NCBI GenBank assembly: GCA_947311845.1
Contig: CAMZMU010000034.1
Coordinates: forward strand, 94,367,976 to 94,431,975
DNA from: Poa pratensis
Taxonomy: Eukaryota > Streptophyta > Magnoliopsida > Poales > Poaceae
Direction: 5' to 3'
DNA: 64,000 bases
The notes under the pieces were generated by a model that saw only the letters and a program-made list of their open reading frames with translations, ran no database searches and was not told the origin of the DNA. This document shows, piece after piece, positions 22,994 through 33,956 of this stretch; position 1 is the first letter of the stretch, and the number at the start of each line of letters is the position of its first letter. Made by a program: the position numbers and the translations under genes.

Positions 22994-23069
22994 GGGGATG
23001 TAGCTCAAATGGTAGAGTGCTTATGGACGCATCTTAAGAGGAAGGGGGGATCGATACCTCCCATCTCCA
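22994..23069 (+). tRNA. tRNA-Ala-like sequence (probable pseudogene)
   Basis: The acceptor arm GGGGATG pairs with CATCTCC and is followed by A. The D arm TAGCTCAAATGGTAGAG (A box) and the T arm GGGGATCGATACCTCCC (B box GATCGATACC) are close to plant tRNA-Ala. The anticodon stem is not: TTATGGACGCATCTTAAG cannot form a 5-bp stem, the anticodon position reads CGC, and the molecule is 76 long instead of 73. The second copy at 62907 shares flanking sequence, so both belong to one dispersed repeat. Confidence 0.55.
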
Positions 23070-23325
23070 AACGATTTTAATTTTCGTTTTATTCGTCGAT
23101 TTTCTTTCCTACAGAACAATATCAGGAAAAAATAGAGATGGAAAACTCTGCCTTTATGTTGCATGGGCCTGCTATTAGCGTGACCCAGTCCTTCCGCAAA
23201 TTAAAGCCCGGAACGAGCGCACCTAAAACCGCGTCTCGCCTCGATCTCGCCCAAACCATCTTCTACGCAGTACCTGAGAAAACTGGTCGACGTTTCGAAG
23301 GCTTCGTTGGATCGTGCACGCAGGG

Positions 23326-23785
23326 GTACCTAGTCCCACACCGGTAACGGACGGCCCAAACAGCAGCTTAATTAACCGGTCGGCCGCTCTTCTATCAGCC
23401 GAGCGAGGTGGCAAGCGCTTGTAACTCCAGCCTACACAGCAGGAGGCTAAAGAGTTGTTACGGCCTGGTTGGTGGGCTGTGGAAGCCCATGTATCAGAGC
23501 ACTGTGCTCCAAAAATTGCATATGGGGAGGCCTGTGGAGGAGGCGGGCACAACCCAAAAAATCTGTGACTCGCCCCAGGTTAGGCCGAAGGTGTGTGCCG
23601 GGAGCGCCTATGCTTCGCGTCGCACAGGTCGCTCGACCTTCTTCCTCCTCTCGCCGTCGGTGTGCGAGTCGATCCTTATCATCGACCAGGTCGAGATATA
23701 GGAAATGCCTGTGTGCCCGGCGAGAGGGTGATTCTGCCGGGGAGCCTGTCCGAGTAGGCGGCGAGGCCTGTGGGTTTCCACGCAA
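23326..23785 (+). repeat. TRIM-like retrotransposon fragment, copy A
   Basis: A diverged copy lies in reverse complement at 58383-58716. Shared blocks include TAGTCCCACACCGGTAACGG, the run CCCATGTATCAGAGCACTGTG (TATCAGAGC resembles a tRNA-Met primer-binding site), CTCGCCCCAGGTTAGGCCG and GATTCTGCCGGGGAGCCTG. No coding is present. The primer-site-like motif suggests a terminal-repeat retrotransposon in miniature, but paired terminal repeats were not established. A further short match to the TATCAGAGC block lies near 22313-22340. Confidence 0.5.
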
Positions 23786-23993
23786 ATAAGTCCGAGGAGG
23801 ATCCGGCTTCGTGTAGGCCGCGTTGCGTGGAGCATGGGTTCGTCTACTCAACCAACCTACCAACTCTTTTGTTGCTGCCTTTAGGTCACTTTTTTGCCAT
23901 CGGAGAAAATACATTCAGTTGTCTGGTTTATTGTTGTCATTCGAAAATTATCAATCAAGTCTATGGCAATGACTCCCATAGTATGACAGCGGC

Positions 23994-24314
23994 TCAGGGA
24001 GGTGAGGCGGAGGGTGAGGTTGAATTCCGGGTCCAGAGTGAGATCCGTCCAGTTGGTGGTGAGGCCGGAGACAGAGTCGATGGCAACGGAGTAGCGTCTT
24101 GGGTCGCACGTGAACACAGTGGGGAGCCAGACGAGCACCAGTAGGGAGACACTGGCGACCGCGCACACCAAGACAACGATTGCGAAGATCGTACACCAGC
24201 AGTTATAAGCCACCGAAAGGCTTTTCTCTCTCCGATGCCGTTCCGCCGCTACTGCCGAAAGGATTTGTCTGGGTCGACGGACGCCGGCGGCATCGTGTCC
24301 AAGCCCCGTGCCAT
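23994..24314 (-). pseudogene. LEA_2/NHL-like gene, copy 3 (5' half only)
   Basis: ATG at 24314 starts MARGLDTMPPAS. The frame then shifts and continues with AERHRREKSLSVAYNCWC and one membrane helix (TIFAIVVLVCAVASVSLLVLV). The LEA_2 start is RYSVAIDSVSGL, then LDPEFNLTLRLTSLS. It breaks off at 23994 (the SLSR motif) into unrelated DNA that reads through to 23881. An internal deletion near 24265 removed most of the N-terminal repeat found in copy 2. The region right after the membrane helix is in frame here, unlike copy 2. Confidence 0.75.
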
Positions 24315-24883
24315 GGCCGGCTGTCGGTGTGCGTGCGTAACTCGATCGATATGTTCCGCAATCATGGTGCTTAAGGTTCGGCTTCTATGTGATGAGAATG
24401 CAAAGTGCATGAGCGACGCTACGAGGACCCAATAAATTTTCATAGAAATTTATGGCAGTGGCTTCCATAGTAACTACAGACACGAGTCAAAACCTTCATT
24501 GGCAGCCTTCACCATGCGATTTTTTTGTTAATGTGAAGGGCTCGTTGGTTACGGAGTGTAAAACCGTGGTGCTAGTTGTAAGAAGTTATCCATAACCAAT
24601 GTAGAAGGTGCATCAGTAGGTTTGTTTAGCCCCAAATTATCCTACTTGTTAGGTCTTAAATGAGTAGGACTAGTTAATTACTCGTGCATATCTTTAAGAC
24701 TCCAATGCACATGTGTTGTTTTATAGAAGATTTTTAATTTCATGTGTTGTTCTAAAGATGCAGTTGTACTCAAAGGAGAGAGAACACATCATAATTTTCT
24801 TCATCTACGCTCCAAGAGAAAATACCACAAAATACTCGTGCGAACCTAACATATCATGAATTTCATGAGTACATAGCGGTTAT

Positions 24884-25483
24884 TACCGATGGCACCCACT
24901 CCCAAAGGTTAACAAAACCCGTATCCGTGTCCTCATATCTTAACCATACCCGTACCTGCACCCGCGCCTGGGTATCGATTTTGTACCATACCCGCACCCG
25001 TGTGGGTATTAAAAACCGCGGGTAAACCCACCAAATAAGTCAATGAGGCAAGATAACAACACAACATAAGAAAACCACCGACGTGTATACTTATTCATTC
25101 ACTTATTCGACAAACAACACACATATATGAAAAGAAACAATAAATAACACAATGTATATGAAAATGCAACATAATTATATTCAAGTCATGCCCAAAAATA
25201 TACATTGATGCAAATTGTGTCCGAGTCATACAAAATTATGTTCGAGTCTTACATCAGTGTACATGACGAGCGGCCGCGGGCGTGTACGGAGAGGGAAACA
25301 CGCGTCGAGAGGAAACGACATGGTCGAGCACTGACTACCATACCTGCACCCACAATACTCATTGGATACACACCTTTTACCATTTTCTTATACTACATGG
25401 GTATAGTTTTCTTACCAACCCCTTACCCTAATGGGTAAATACCCACTGGGTATATGGGTAATGGGTACCCATTGCCATTGGTA
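24884..25483. mobile_element. hAT-like non-autonomous element (600 bp) with 8-bp target duplication
   Basis: The left end is TACCGATGGCA and the right end, in reverse complement, is TACCAATGGCA. Both are flanked by the identical 8-mer GCGGTTAT (24876-24883 and 25484-25491). Subterminal regions are rich in ACCCGCACCC and GGGTACCCAT motifs in opposite orientation. An 8-bp duplication with short inverted ends is the hAT signature. There is no transposase inside. Confidence 0.8.
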
Positions 25484-25491
25484 GCGGTTAT

Positions 25492-26047
25492 ACGTGACAC
25501 TAGTGTTTCAAAGGGTCGAGAAAGAGTAACAGGTTTGTCCCGCCAACCATTCTCTTTGGAGTGTTTTTAAAGATTCCTAAGCTGCATAAACTACTAAATG
25601 TTAACTATGCGATTGAGTTGTTAAGCTTTTGGTCTAATGCAAATCCACCTTCCATACTTACAAGACTCTTCGGTGCCGTGAATTGCCCATTCTCACATTG
25701 AGAGTGGGTGCATCTTTTGCCAGTATATCCCATGGGAAAAGTTTCTTCTTTTCTCCTACACATAAGTCGAATATCTTTCTCAAAACAGACACCGTGCTAC
25801 CTATCGTCGGGTTTTCATATTGATTCCGAGATATATTCGTATGTTATTTCCATTTACATTAGATAACTTGATGTCATTCTTCAGATTATATTGCCACACA
25901 TGATCATAGAGCCAACATGATGGTGTATGGCGCAGCCATGATCTATATTTTTACATGCTACCCTCGGTCATTGCGTTTTCTGGTGGCAGAGTCATTGTTT
26001 AGTATTAATCATGATAAGGATTAGATGAGTTATGAGTATTATAAGTA
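25492..26047. other. intergenic, no gene seen
   Basis: AT-rich sequence without recognised coding or repeats. Confidence 0.4.
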
Positions 26048-26170
26048 CTCCCTCCGTCCAAAAATAACTGTCTTAGATTTGTCAAAATGTGGATGTATCT
26101 AGACATGAAACATGTATAGATACATCCACTTTTGTGCAAAATTGAGACACTTATTTTGGGACGGAGGGAG
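26048..26170. mobile_element. Stowaway MITE (123 bp)
   Basis: The terminal inverted repeats are CTCCCTCCGTCC… at the left and …GGACGGAGGGAG at the right, with TA on each side (26046-26047 and 26171-26172). The interior is a near-perfect hairpin (GTGGATGTATCTAGA against TAGATACATCCAC). This is the classic Triticeae Stowaway (Tc1/mariner) consensus. Confidence 0.95.
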
Positions 26171-26347
26171 TATATGATGTTTTTCTAGCCTATTTCCCGT
26201 AACTCTGAGAATAAAAATAGAGCCATATGGAGTGCGAGCTCCTCGCTCATGGACTTGTGATCACCGCTCGGCTGCCGGCCATATACAAGATTGTGACAGC
26301 GGCGGCCAACAGGACAACAACATAGTACGGGTCAGCGAAATGAAGGA

Positions 26348-26483
26348 TGAGGCCGGTTCTCCACTTCATCTACATGGACATACTGCCATCTATCGATAAC
26401 CTAGTCCTTGCTGCCGAAGACATGCTCGCGGCCTGCCGATTCGGTCTGGATGGGATGAAAATCACGTGCAAGAACTTCCTGGC
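26348..26483 (+). pseudogene. BTB/POZ domain fragment (MATH-BTB type)
   Basis: One plus frame reads RPVLHFIYMDILP, then LVLAAEDMLAACRFGLDGMK and ITCKNFLAG. This matches the C-terminal half of the BTB fold in grass MATH-BTB proteins (pattern LLxFIYTDxLP…LLVAADRYGLxRLKxMCE), which are CUL3 ubiquitin-ligase adaptors, from family knowledge. The upstream BTB half is not open, and the downstream side runs into a retroposon-like block, so this is a remnant. Confidence 0.5.
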
Positions 26484-26507
26484 GGGAGGCATATCAAAAG
26501 AGAATGC

Positions 26508-27836
26508 ATAAGCACCAAAATCAAGCGGACAATAACACCCGCCAGGCCCTTGAGGACCTGCCGCGGGGAGTCTTTACTCCACGCGCTCCCGTGTCGTCCC
26601 CCCAGTGCGGCACCGGGGCGGCGAAACCCTAGCGCCGCCAAGCAGAGCCCCTCATGGCTCCCCTGCCGCCGCTGCCGCTGGCGTGGGCCGCGGTGGTGGC
26701 GGGCCCGAAGCCAAAAAAGGCAGAGGGGTGGGTGGCGCGCGGCAGAGAGGCTTCTCGGGCGGCTAGGGCGGCGCCGGTGAGCTCGACTACGCGCGGCGGT
26801 CGGGACGGCGCCCCTGGCCGTGAGGCGGCAGCTTCCTCTTTTTCGCCGTCCACGCGGGTGGTGAGTGGAGGAGGTGGGTCGTGGATCTGGGATCCCGCCC
26901 AGATCCGCCTTCGGCGTGGCTCCGGCTATCGACGGCGCGGTGGGGGGCACAGAGCTGTGGGGAGCTCGGCGTCTGGTCGAGGTGGAGGTGCACAGCGTTG
27001 CGAGCTGCCGGCGCCGAGCGGGTTGAACTGGGCCGCGCGGGCCCGATCTGGGCTGGCGCGGGCCGCGCCCGTCTCTGGCACTACGGCTACTTGGTGCGCT
27101 GCGCCGATGGCGTGGTTCGCACGACGTCAACGACAACATCGAGCTAGCTTCTGCGGCTGGGCTATGGCTGGGTGGCGGCCAGCCGTGCTCCCCGGCGAGT
27201 CCGGCGACCTTCCGGTGAGTTCTGCAGCTGCGGGTGGTGGTCTGGGTGTGCGGCATATCGGACGAAAGTCCTGCCCAACCTGTGTTGGTGCCGACGACGA
27301 CGGCGCCTTCGGGCGTCGTTTCCTCCATGGAGGCGTCGCCGTGAAACGCCGGCACCCTCCCATCGTCACGGTGTGTGTCTCCGGGTGAAAACCATGATCC
27401 GGCCTCCCGGATTGGCGATGACGGCGTCTCGACGTCGTTTCTTTGTTGAAAGCATCGCATTGGAGACAAGACCGGATGTTGCTGTCGTTCCTTGGTTCCG
27501 CGGCGGTGTCTGCTCAAGCCTTGATCATCGAGGGCGCAATGTACGCTTTCGGCGGTGTCTCCAAGATGGCCACTTCTCCAAGACTGGTCAAGCCCTGCCT
27601 CTCGCCTGCCGACTCTCTCTGGCATTCGAGGGTGGAGGTCTCTGTTGGCGCGGTTAGTCTAGGTGTAGTGGTTTCTTTGGAGGTGTTTGGTGTGGGTCGA
27701 GACGCGGCCTCTTTGTTCATGTTGGGCACGGTGAGCTCTGTTGTTATTGGTGTTGTAGCCATTCTTTGGCATTGTTTCTCTCGTAAGCTTAATAAGATAA
27801 TGCGCAGGTCTTCTGCGGGTTCTCGAAAAAAAAGGA
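26508..27836 (+). mobile_element. GC-rich retroposon-like sequence ending in poly(A)
   Basis: The 5' part is GC-rich and starts soon after with an AACCCTAGCGCCGCC leader typical of grass retroposed sequences. The 3' end carries A8 (27828-27835). The sequence before the block (GAGAATGCATAA, 26500-26511) resembles that after the poly(A) (GAGAATGCGTTA, 27837-27848), a possible imperfect target duplication. Layout and 3' end style resemble the better-bounded element at 57299-58138. Long open frames on either strand carry no recognised domain. Confidence 0.45.
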
Positions 27837-27848
27837 GAATGCGTTAAA

Positions 27849-28558
27849 TTTGTTGAAGCTGGCCAACGTCCGCTATTGCTTGAAGCACAAAAATTACTGT
27901 TTAGAGTTCATCTCATTACCACACATGACCAAGCATGTGCCAAAGACGATCATCAAGTTGGGTAAAGTCGCATTAATTATTTCGCAAACTCCGTTGTTGT
28001 TTTGTTGTCTTGGTAGTTTTATGACCATGGCAGGTGCCTACTGTTCCATGATAAACCCAATGGCTCTTACAAAAAAAATTGCGCTGGAATTTGTCTATGT
28101 GTTTTTTTGCCGTAAAGTTTAGTCGCTCATCTTGCTGGATGCACGCTGATCAGCCCGAGCCTAAATAGCTAGCTACACACATAAACATTTTAGGAGAAAA
28201 TAAATGTTTTAGAATGTAGTGTCACATTACAGTCTAAACACGATAACATCTTTCCTGTGCCCTTTACACTTTTATTTCGTTATTTCGGAGGTTTTGATCT
28301 CTTATATGTATCTCACAACTATCGGGGTACTTAGAAAATATGTTATTCCGGTAGTGTTGGTTGCTAGACCTGGGATGTCTATGCATGCAACACTGATGAA
28401 ATGGGATCCACCAAAAAAATATTGAAATACATGAGATAAAGGAAGATGCGAAAATAATAAAACCTAGCTCATACAAAATTTTATTTGCAGTCTTGAGCCT
28501 CTGTAAAAATCATGTAAAAAGTAACTATAAAACATATTACTCCAAGTGGCATGATTGG
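27849..28558. other. spacer downstream of the F-box gene, no gene seen
   Basis: AT-rich sequence. A short open plus frame (27850-28122) has no recognisable features. Confidence 0.35.
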
Positions 28559-29662
28559 CTACACTCTCGGAGGAATAAGCCACGTGCCATTTTGAGAGGT
28601 ATGCACTACCTTGATCCTCCTCGTGCTCTCACCACACCTCTCGTTCTCCTGGCTAAAGTACAAGGGGTTGGCAGTGTAGATACAATTTGTCTCCACGCGG
28701 CCTCCCCCGCCAACCGGCACTCTCACTGATGTGGAGCATGTTCCGCCTAGAAATAAGGCGTGCTCACCTAAGCTCGTCACCTCTGCCCACTTTAGGGGTT
28801 TTCCTTGGCGATTGTAGGTGAGTTCAAAGACCTTGAACAAAGTAGACATGTTGGTGTACCACGAGATGCTCGCCATTGCCAGTTTGCCACCCATAACGAA
28901 GAGGTGGGTTCTGTTTGCCAAGTTGCCCAGATCAAAGGGGTGCTGTCTGTACGGCGCCGAGGAAGCACACTGGACGGATAGCATCCGGGTGATCCCCACA
29001 GACGTGGCACTATCTTTGCTGGTGATGTTGAACCTGAACAATTCTTTGTCGGTGGTGAGGCCATAGAGTTGTCCATTGCAGAAAGTGATATCGTCAAACC
29101 TTAATTGTTCTTGTTTCATTATCCACCAGTCATCCTCTGGGCAGCCAACCCTGCAGAGCGCGACACCGGAGGAGGAGTAGGTGAGGGCGGCGAGGATACA
29201 ATCGCCGGATGTGGGTGTTTTGGAGAAGATTATCTTTTTGATTGTGCATGGTTTGTCACAGTAACTTGTAGGGACGAACTTCCTCTGCTTGACAGAGAGC
29301 GGCACCTCGACTCCGGAGAAGACGTTGCCAATCACCAGCCTCACGTGTTTGTGCGTGAGCGCGGCGATCCAGCCGCCGTCGTGAGCACCCACAAACCGCC
29401 TAACAGTCGCCTTGCTCGGGACCGGAACGACCAAGACCTCGCCGTCCTCCGGACAGTACATACGCTTTGTCCTGTCACGCTTGCCACCAAAGGAAGAGAT
29501 GTGACATGGGATGGCCGGCGGTGCCTCCGCATGGATCGCCGCATCTCGCCAGGATGTGCATACGGCGGCGAAGTGGACGCGTTGGAGCATGCCAACGACC
29601 TTGACGTAGACCAGGTGGAGGAGGTCGTCGGGAAGATCGGACCAGCTGCACTCCATTGTCAT
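28559..29662 (-). CDS. F-box protein with DUF295-like C-terminal domain (intact, 367 aa)
   Basis: A single uninterrupted exon runs from ATG at 29662 to TAG at 28559. Residues about 5-45 form an F-box (SWSDLPDDLLHLVYVKV, then HFAAVCTSWRDAA), which binds SKP1 in an SCF ubiquitin ligase. The rest fits the grass DUF295 family: GGKRDRTKRMY near residue 60, GAHDGGWIAAL near 93, PCTIKKIIFSKTPTS near 137, ILAALTYSSSGVALCR near 157, DDITFCNGQLYGLT near 190, and the closing WLIPPRV. The target is unknown. An in-frame Met two codons later is an alternative start. Intron-less members of this family are common and highly duplicated in cereals. A broken paralogue lies at 61128-62297 on the same strand, and a short fragment lies at 31310-31380. 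This is the best-preserved gene of the window. Confidence 0.9.
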   Translation of the reverse strand: MTMECSWSDLPDDLLHLVYVKVVGMLQRVHFAAVCTSWRDAAIHAEAPPAIPCHISSFGGKRDRTKRMYCPEDGEVLVVPVPSKATVRRFVGAHDGGWIAALTHKHVRLVIGNVFSGVEVPLSVKQRKFVPTSYCDKPCTIKKIIFSKTPTSGDCILAALTYSSSGVALCRVGCPEDDWWIMKQEQLRFDDITFCNGQLYGLTTDKELFRFNITSKDSATSVGITRMLSVQCASSAPYRQHPFDLGNLANRTHLFVMGGKLAMASISWYTNMSTLFKVFELTYNRQGKPLKWAEVTSLGEHALFLGGTCSTSVRVPVGGGGRVETNCIYTANPLYFSQENERCGESTRRIKVVHTSQNGTWLIPPRV

Positions 29663-30012
29663 CTCGTCAAAGGTGTGATAGCGATCTGATGCAAAGTTTG
29701 ATTACTGCACGCGCGTAAGCATATGAATATGGATCAATTGCATGGCTGGAGTCGGAGACTGAGACCGAAGTTGGTACGAATATGCCTATGTATATTATAC
29801 TCCATGACCGAATCTGGTACGTGTTTGCTTTAAGCTGACTTTCCGCGTCAGGTTATCAAGACTTCACCAAGTAACCTGGGCAGAAGATCTACTGGACTAC
29901 ACGATTTGTGTCCAAAACTGATGTTGCGATCGTGATTACAGTCATGTGGGCTTTTTGGCATAGCAGGAGTAAATACACCCACGGGCAGGAGAAGTACCAG
30001 CCGACCGCGATC

Positions 30013-31150
30013 TATTTTTTTCGAAAAGGAGAGCCCTAGCATCTGCATCGAAGAGATGCATACGGCTTTTATTTCATTTATTCAACAAAATCTGGCAAAA
30101 AGCTTTACAACGGACGAATACAAGCGGAAGACGCCAAACAGTGAAAACACCACAATCTAGCACAAACGACAGAGGAAACGAGGCCTTGTGCCTCGGCCAC
30201 AGCCGTCTGGCCAACTAAGAGATAGCGCCTTGTGCACATGCTCCGGAAATTGCCTCCACCATCTTCCTCCAACCCACCTTCAGCGTGCCGATCGAGGCAA
30301 AGACTCTCGCCAAGACTGTGGCCGATGCCACCATGACACTAGGCTACACCCCCACCATGCGCAAGTCCACCAAAACACGACCGTCCTCGAGTCCCCGCTG
30401 CACCACGCCGCCAAGACTAGCCATCTTCGTCATTGTAGATGAAGCTCTGCTCCATCGGTAGACCACGCCAGGCATCACGTATTCCAAAACGATGCCCCCA
30501 AGAGGGAGAATCGACACCAAAAGTGTCGCCATCGTCCGATCCGGTAGCCAGATCTTGGGTTTCCCCCGGAACATCTGGGCGGTAGGCAGAAGAATCACAA
30601 CGTCGACACCTTCATCAAGGTAACAACGCCCGCAGGCGCCGCCATCGTAGGCTCCGACCGCTCCGAGCCCGGGTCTCACCGGCCATCATCAACACCTTCA
30701 GATCATCGCGAGCAGTGGCAGGATCTGGGCATGACATGCCACTGGAGTGAGCAGCACACCCGAGATCTGTCACCTCTGGCCGGATCCACCCCGCACCCCG
30801 CCCACAAGGACCGGACCACCGGAGCCGCCGCTCTACGTCTAGAGGGCCTGGGACCCACGCCATCCGCCACGCCGTCGAAGCAAGATAACGACGTCGCCGT
30901 GGCGCCCGGCGGCCGTGCCACGCCCGAGATCGGCAGCGCCAACCCACGTCGGCCCATCAAACTCGAGGGCTAGAGAGCCCCCCCGGCAACGCCCAGGCTT
31001 TGCCTGGCCACGCCCGTGGTGGCAGCGGGGGAGGGAGCAGAGGTGGGGGGGGGGGGGGGGGGCTAGGCGGCGGCGACAGTAGGGTTTCCCCCTGCCGCAG
31101 CTCGAGGGCGAGCGGGAGGAGAGGAAAAGGGCACACGGAGAACATCAAAC
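30013..31150 (-). mobile_element. retroposon-like repeat with poly(A) end on the minus strand
   Basis: On the minus strand the block ends with …GCATCTCTTCGATGCAGATGC, then AGGGCTCTCC and TTTTCGAAAAAAATAG. This 3' end style, a poly(A) after a short hairpin, is very common in Triticeae repeats. The body is GC-rich and contains an 18-base C run (G on plus at 31045-31062). No target duplication or coding domain was established. Limits are approximate. Confidence 0.45.
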
Positions 31151-31309
31151 ACAAGGGTAGCTGAGTACAAATGATATTTTGAAGGCTTTGGCGATATCAG
31201 CAAAACTAAGTTCAGCTCCGACCAGGGTGGCCAAGTGGGTGAAACCTTAGGAGGACTGGATTAAGATGAACATTGATGTGGCAGTGGCGTTGCAGGAGGA
31301 AAGAGGAGG

Positions 31310-31380
31310 TACTCTCATCGACGTGGAGCATGTTTCCCTTAAAAACAAGGCTTATTCACCTAAGCTCGTTACCTCTGCAT
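31310..31380 (-). pseudogene. short fragment of the F-box/DUF295 gene
   Basis: The sequence is a diverged duplicate of 28730-28793, the part of the F-box gene encoding EVTSLGEHALFLGG. Shared stretches are GTGGAGCATGTT and CACCTAAGCTCGT. It stands alone and is non-functional. Confidence 0.7.
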
Positions 31381-31867
31381 TATTACAAGAAAAAGCCTAA
31401 TAGAGACCCCTAAAGTTAGACGGAATATCTCTCCTATTTTTTTGTTTATGAAAAAGCAGCACATAGGCATTTGCTATCTAGATTCATTGGCACAGTTTCA
31501 TCAGCGTGAACGTGTATATATCAGCCACATAAAATCCGCATATACCCAAATTAAATGGAAAAAACAACATAGGCATTGCCAGCATAGTAACAACATAACT
31601 GAGAGAGGACACAAATGGACCGTACTCCGTGGCACATGCATGTCGAAAATCCAAAGATGCGACATAATATATTTTTTAGAGCGTTCACCGGGGAGAGCAC
31701 AAAGGCTCCCACCTGAATTTTCATTTATTTTCCCAGGGAAAAATGGTGAAATTCCTTATTCGGACAGAAATTTTACAGCGGGGGTGGGGGAGGCATCGCC
31801 GCGGGGTGGGCGAGCTCAAGCTAAAGCCAGCCATCGGCAAACATCAAAGGCTAAGGTCGCTCAGGGA

Positions 31868-32467
31868 CTAAATAGGTGAGCCAGAGATCAACATCCGCTC
31901 GGCGTTCCAAGGGGAGGCGGGCGCACCAGAGAATAGCGTCATCACGGCAGTTCTTCCGGGCCAGAGCGAGAGAAGGGACGAGCTTGTTGAAGACGACGCC
32001 ATTCCGGTGCTTCCAGATATGCCACAGGCAGAGGAGGCCCAGCGTCGATGCAGTTTGGGGCGGTGCAGACGCAGGCAGAGGGCCACACCGCAGGGCGGAG
32101 AGGATGTCGAGACCAGGGCCGCCCAGAAGTGGCGAGCGAACGGGCAGTCGAAGAAGAGGTGGTCGGCGGTCTCCAGCGGGGTGCTGCAGATGGGGCAGCC
32201 GCTCTCTGCCGCGGTGAGGATTCCTTTGCGATGCAGGTTGGCACGACATTGAACCCGGCTTTGCACAAGCAGCCAAGCGAAGAAACGGACCCGGGAGGGG
32301 GCGTGGTTGCACCAGACGAACTCATACCACACCGGCCGTTCTCCGCTGATGGTGCACAACTTGTAGAGGGAGGAGGTGCACATACTCCCGTCGGAGCTGC
32401 CGCAGAGTGGGAGGGATCTCCCATCTGTGTCCTGCGTCAGCTGCGTGTCGGCCAAGATGGTGAGCAG
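31868..32467 (-). pseudogene. LINE ORF2 C-terminus with zf-RVT domain
   Basis: The frame reads ILADTQLTQDTDGRS, then VWYEFVWCNHAPSRVRFFAWLL, the Cys/His segment GCPICSTPLETADHLFFDCPFA and a stop at 31868. This is the zinc-binding region (zf-RVT) found at the end of plant LINE reverse transcriptases. It joins in frame across the nested LTR element to STKAAAQRRA at 39127-39170, so it is the severed 3' end of the same ORF. Confidence 0.88.
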
Positions 32468-32472
32468 GGCGC

Positions 32473-33956
32473 TGCTGTCTACTATAACTTCTATTCTTGT
32501 AGAGAGTGTTGGGCCTCCAAGTGCAGAGGTTTGTAAAACAGCAGCAAGTTTCCCTTAAGTGAATAACCCAAGGTATATCGAACTCAGGGAGGTAGAGGTC
32601 AAAGATATCCCTCTCAAGCAACCCTGCAATTAAGATACAAGAAGTCTCTTGTGTCCCCAACACACCTAATACACTTGTCAGATGTATAGTGCACTAGTTC
32701 GGCGAAGAGATATGAAATACAAGTGATATGGATGATTACAAGTGGTAATTGCAATCTGTAGTAAAAATGGCAGCGAGCAAACATGCAGCAGAACTGAGAG
32801 TAAACGGTGTTTCAATGCTTGGAAACAAGGCCTAGGGATCATACTTCACTAGTGGACACTCTCAACAATAATAACATAATTGAACACATAAATACTTCCT
32901 TCACTATGCTACTCTGAACTATTCTCCTTGGATAGAAATACCAATCTACTGCGTAGGGCTATAAAAGCACACCTTAAAGTCTGAGTAAACAAACACCACA
33001 ATTTCATAGAACACCAAGACCATCGCGTAGGGCTATAAAAACACCTTAAAGTTTGTATTCCACATCTAGGACACCCCACGCTGTCACTATGAGCATCCTA
33101 AAATAGTACACAAACACCACAATTTTATAGTGCCATCCAACACAAGAACAACTCATGATAAATATCCCTCTAATCTTATTAATAGAGCCACACACATCAC
33201 CCACACTGTCACCTTGATAACATGTTGTCACGTGACTCCGAAGATCATAATGATAAAACCACTTAAGTGGCATAACTATAACAATGAAGAAACATCTATG
33301 AATTCAACTAGATTACAATGCTCATGATCACATAAAGATCACACCATGGGAGAGAGAGATGAACCACATAGCTACCAGTAGAGCCTCAGCCTCGATGGAG
33401 AACTACTCCCTCCTCATCATGGGAGGCAGCAACGGCGATGAAGATGGCTCCGGGGGCACTTCCCCGTCCCGGCAGGGTGCCAGAACAGAGCTTCTGTCCC
33501 CCGAATTAGGGTTTCGGATGGCGGCGGAGCTGGGAGTCGTATCTGGGAGAATCGTCGAACGTTTTAGGGTTTTCGGGGCGAAGGCAATATATAGGCGAAA
33601 GGGCGGCGTCGGGAGGCACCCGAGTCAACCACACCACCCCTCGGCGCCACCCCTTCTTGGCCGCGCCCAGGCATGGTGTGGAGGCCGTGGGCCTCCCCCG
33701 GACTTGTCCTTCTGGCCCATGGAGTCTTCTGGTAAAATAGTGATGTACGTTGATTTTCGTCCAATTCCGAGAATATTTCCCGACTAGCTTTTCTGAAACG
33801 GAAAAACAGCAGAAAACAGGAACTGACACTGTGGCATCTTGTTAATAGGTTAGTTCCAAAAATGCATAATAATGGTATGAAGTGTAATAAAACATGTAGC
33901 AATTGATATAATAACCATGGAACATCAAAAATTATAGATACGTTTGAGACGTATCA
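32473..33956 (-). repeat. 3' LTR of the nested element
   Basis: This LTR carries several small indels relative to the right one, for example an extra CTTCCTTCACTATG block near 32896. On the minus strand it is preceded by the purine-rich tract AAGCTTGGGGATGCT at 33957-33971. Confidence 0.93.

Noticed and set aside
26462..27625. 387-residue open frame on the minus strand
   Set aside because: Arg/Pro/Ser-rich, no domain, lies antisense to a GC-rich retroposon-like block; open because of base composition.
32048..32536. 162-residue plus-strand open frame
   Set aside because: Antisense shadow of the LINE zf-RVT region.
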